Source: Dinochytrium kinnereticum
Taxonomy: Eukaryota > Chytridiomycota > Chytridiomycetes > Chytridiales > Chytridiaceae
DNA length: 28,421 nucleotides
Direction of reading: 5' to 3'
Assembly: GCA_027604005.1 (NCBI GenBank)
Contig: JADGJT010000307.1
Span: 1 to 28,421, forward strand
This document shows, one piece after another, positions 26,058-28,421 of this stretch (its first letter is position 1; every line of letters starts with the position of its first letter). The position numbers and the translations under genes were made by a program. Below the pieces are notes generated by a model. The model was not told the DNA's origin. It was given only the letters and a program-made list of their open reading frames with translations, and ran no database searches.

Positions 26058-27693
26058 CTACATCTTCCAGCCCCAGTTGGCATTCATCTTGGGCATAGTG
26101 GGAACGCTCATCTTCAGGATCTTTGCCAGCTCCTCAGCGCTCGGCGCCTGAGTGCCAGGGAGCTGCATGCTGGGGATCGAGACCGCTGGGGCGGGAGCAA
26201 CATGGCTGGCAATAGCACCAACGGCCGCCCCCCTGATCTTTGCAAACATATCCGTCGCCTTTCCAATCAGTTTGGTGGCGTCGGCAATGTCAACGACATA
26301 TTTGGCATCACAGGAAGCCTTGGCGGCGCAAGCAGACATGAAGGACTTTTGAGCGTTCGTCACAATACCCATATCACCAGAGTTGGTCAGATCCGCCGCG
26401 CAGGCTCCAACAAAGTAGTCAACGTCAATGTTGGCGCTGCACCAGTCATCCATCGTGCGGATCGACGCGCAGAAGGTTGCCGCCATGTTACCCGGGATCG
26501 TGATGCCTGCAGTGTTGGCCTTCATAATCTTTTCGGAGGCGTATTGGATTGAGGACGCGATGAATTCGGAGACGACCGTGGCGGATGGGACGTTGATGGC
26601 GATGGGACCCCATCCGACCGGAAGATTTCCAGGAGCAACACCATCAGTGGTGGGAGCTGTTGAGCCAAGCTCGGGCATCTTGCAGGAGTGGGTGCTGGGA
26701 GGGACAGAAACCTTCAGGTCAAGTCCTTTGCCATTGTAGAAGATGTTTTCAGCATTTGAAACGGCGTAGGTGGCCGGGTTGGCGACGTCGTCGTTGGCGT
26801 TCTGGTTGTAAGTCCCGCACAGACCATCCGTCTTCCCGTATTGAGCGCCGGCAATGTTGATGGAGACATCCATGTAGTAGACCCCGTTCCAGGGGTAGAT
26901 GCTGACGGTGAGCTCGGTGCCGTCGGAGATGGTGACTTGGTATTGGCTCTTGTCCGTGTTCGCCGTGGCCGTGATCCCATCGCAAGACTTGGTGATGAGG
27001 TTCAAGGCCATGGCGGTCTTGCTGTTGGGTGCAGCAGCCAAAGAGATGACTGATCCACCGTACTGAATCGCCACGGCACGGTTGCAGGTCACTCCTTGAG
27101 CGCACTAATGAGAACAAAAAAACTTGGTGAGCAACTTCAACAGATATAAAGACAAGATGCGAGTAACTCACGGGTTGCTGATCGGCTTGAATAACAAGGG
27201 AAGGGGTCTTGACGAGGTAGTAGACTCCATGACCCTGAGCACTGTAGTATTTGCCATCGAATGTCTTGTAGTGAGGGTCACCGTTGGAGTAGCAGTGAGC
27301 TGACGGCCAAGCTTTGCGGGTCACAGCAACCGTATCTTTTGCGAGGTGAGCCGCCGATCCCAAAGCAAAGACTTGGGCATTCAGCTTGTAATCGGTGGTC
27401 TTTGCAGAACCACCACCGATCACACGAATCTTTTTGGGAGTCTTGAAGTCCTCGGGAGTGAACTTGAGCGAGCACTGAGTCAACTGAAGACCGGGCGCCT
27501 CGAGGTAGACTGTCGCGACACCACTGGGAGCGGAGGCAAGGCTTACCGAGAGCTCGGCGCCAAAGTTGGAGTCCTCGATGGTGAGGGACTTTGTGTCGAA
27601 GATGATTTGAGGGGTTTGGCGGGCCTCAAGTGACATAGGGGCCGCGATGGCGACCTGGGTGAGAGCGGCGGCGAGGGCGAGTGTCTTGAGCAT
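26058..27693 (-). CDS. Secreted protein with a von Willebrand factor type D domain
   Basis: Two exons (27172-27693 and 26058-27104) join at phase 0 to 522 residues. A signal peptide (MLKTLALAAALTQVAIAAP) is followed by a beta-rich region (residues about 30-130) and then a vWFD domain. The domain starts HCYSNGDPHYKTFDGKYYSAQGHGVYYLV; the intron falls in it, after QADQQP, before CAQGVTCNRAVAIQYGG; it ends KTDGLCGTYNQNANDD. A Cys-containing, Ala-rich helical region follows (MDDWCSANIDVDYFVGAC, SFMSACAAKASCDAKYV), and the C-terminus is NANWGWKM. vWFD domains in secreted proteins usually assemble by disulfides or mediate adhesion; an adhesive or matrix role here is inference. No membrane anchor. 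A TATA box lies 55 bp upstream of the start. Confidence 0.88.
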
Positions 27694-27747
27694 GGCTGGC
27701 TATTATGTAAAATATACAGTCTAATATACAGTGTAGGCGAGTTGTAG

Positions 27748-27755
27748 TTTTTATA
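27748..27755 (-). promoter_or_regulatory. TATA box (TATAAAAA) of the vWFD gene
   Basis: On the minus strand TATAAAAA lies 55 bp before the ATG, within AT-rich sequence. The implied leader is short (about 25 nt). Confidence 0.6.
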
Positions 27756-27883
27756 ACGTTGCGATGGGGGGTTAGTCTCTCATTTTTATACAGCTCTGGT
27801 TGACCTGCAGCCTTAACGATCACTAAGTTCATATTGAACAGTTCGCGCACCAGTCGTTCCTTTCCCATCTTGTACGAGCATAA

Positions 27884-28201
27884 CTCATTGGTCTGGATGA
27901 GAGAAGCCTTCAGACAGCGCATCTTAGCACCAATCCTGACGGAGTGGCGCACAACGTCAACCTCTCGATTCGTCCGAAACCTGAAACCAGCAATGAAAGT
28001 TGGCACAACCCCAAGGACACCCAACAGAAACTCCAACATCTCACCTGCTTCATCTCAAGTTTCATGCAACCGATAACGAGACCATCACTGGTGAGCGATG
28101 CTGTTGCTTTTGTGGCGTTGAGAGCGATTGGTGCACTTGATTCAATCGAGGCGATGAAAAAGACTTTGGAGATCCTTCTGGGTGCTAAAACGCGTCTATA
28201 A
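27884..28201 (+). pseudogene. Possible coding remnant or unrecognised terminal exon, about 105 residues
   Basis: An open frame with protein-like content but no upstream ATG: a TAA at 27881 precedes it. It includes NVNLSIRPKPETSNESWH and FVALRAIGALDSIEAMKKTL and ends LLGAKTRL. Its TAA (28199-28201) lies inside the TATA box of the next gene, odd for a live gene's end. It may be a remnant, a terminal exon with a missed upstream exon, or chance. The antisense frame is also open. No family recognised. Confidence 0.25.
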
Positions 28202-28204
28202 AAG
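28197..28204 (+). promoter_or_regulatory. TATA box (TATAAAAG) of the gene at 28294
   Basis: TATAAAAG followed by CGCG, 97 bp before the ATG, with a C/T-rich leader ending CAACC just before the ATG. Confidence 0.65.
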
Positions 28205-28293
28205 CGCGTATGCTAGCCCTATTCTCCTGTAGCAAAAGCGTTAGATAACGTCCATTCCGTTCTTACCATTCCTACCCATCACAACTCACAACC

Positions 28294-28421
28294 ATGCTCT
28301 TCACCACCTTCACCGCCCTCGTCCTTGCTCTCTCCGCCTCGGCCGCCCCAGTCGCCCTCCCTCAGCAGCAATCCAACTCCATCAACTTTGGCGGCAACGT
28401 CGCATCCGGCCAAGACATGTC
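28294..28421 (+). CDS. Secreted protein, 5' end only (partial)
   Basis: The first 42 codons of a gene that leaves the window on the right. The start has a good context (ACAACCATG). A signal peptide is clear (LFTTFTALVLALSASAAP), with likely cleavage near SAA/PV, then a Gln/Asn-rich start (LPQQQSNSINFGGN). The mature protein cannot be identified. It is divergent from the vWFD gene, and each has its own TATA box. Confidence 0.75.
   Translation, partial: MLFTTFTALVLALSASAAPVALPQQQSNSINFGGNVASGQDM

Noticed and set aside
25417..26151. Plus-strand open frame of 244 codons
   Set aside because: Its sequence is not protein-like, it spans the promoter of the 12-WSC gene and its end is antisense to the vWFD gene.
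26749..27171. Read-through continuation of vWFD exon 1 past QADQQP
   Set aside because: A GTGAGT donor and TTAG acceptor remove 67 bp and restore the vWFD frame (CAQGVTCNRAVAIQYGG); the read-through sequence is not protein-like.
1..28421. tRNA, rRNA, transposon or CRISPR elements
   Set aside because: Looked for on both strands by eye; no cloverleaf-like gene, transposase, reverse transcriptase or terminal repeats were recognised. A tRNAscan/Infernal run would be decisive.

Overview
This window is nuclear DNA from a fungus, most likely a zoosporic (chytrid-type) one. Genes on both strands are broken by many short introns (about 35-130 bp, GT-AG, often T-rich), and one intron is GC-AG. SPT8 (a SAGA subunit typical of fungi) lies head to head with CEP78 (a centriole/cilium protein lost from non-flagellated fungi). 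WSC-domain and chitosan-degrading proteins also point to a chitin/chitosan-walled fungus. I rebuilt all gene models by hand from splice signals, reading frame and family similarity; no search or RNA data were used. Family names rest on motif recognition.

Left part (1-11.6 kb), housekeeping and regulatory genes: SPT8 (minus, runs off the left edge); CEP78 (plus); a small 90-residue protein (plus); an F-box/LRR protein (minus); a Ulp1/SENP cysteine protease (plus); a GILT-type thiol reductase (minus); and an unrecognised 229-residue protein (plus). Two pairs are divergent with tiny shared promoters: SPT8/CEP78 (63 bp) and F-box/Ulp1 (78 bp).

Right part (11.8-28.4 kb), a run of secreted-protein genes. 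Four are on the minus strand: (i) a 961-residue secreted protein with eleven copies of a C-x14/16-C module I do not recognise, one module per exon; (ii) a 635-residue protein joining one WSC domain to a GH46 chitosanase; (iii) a 1628-residue protein with twelve WSC domains; (iv) a 522-residue protein with a von Willebrand factor D domain. A fifth gene with a signal peptide starts on the plus strand and runs off the right edge.

The most striking signal is exon architecture. In the 12-WSC protein every intron is phase 0 and cuts each WSC domain at the same point, and the chitosanase WSC domain is cut there too. In the Cys-module protein two exon types alternate with exact phase alternation (1-2, then 2-1), so an exon pair is a phase-1 unit that can be duplicated without breaking frame. 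Both genes look as if they grew by exon duplication. Together with the chitosanase and vWFD proteins they suggest a locus for cell-surface, wall or adhesion functions; that functional reading is inference. A 10-N assembly gap beside a poly-A run lies in an intron of the Cys-module gene.
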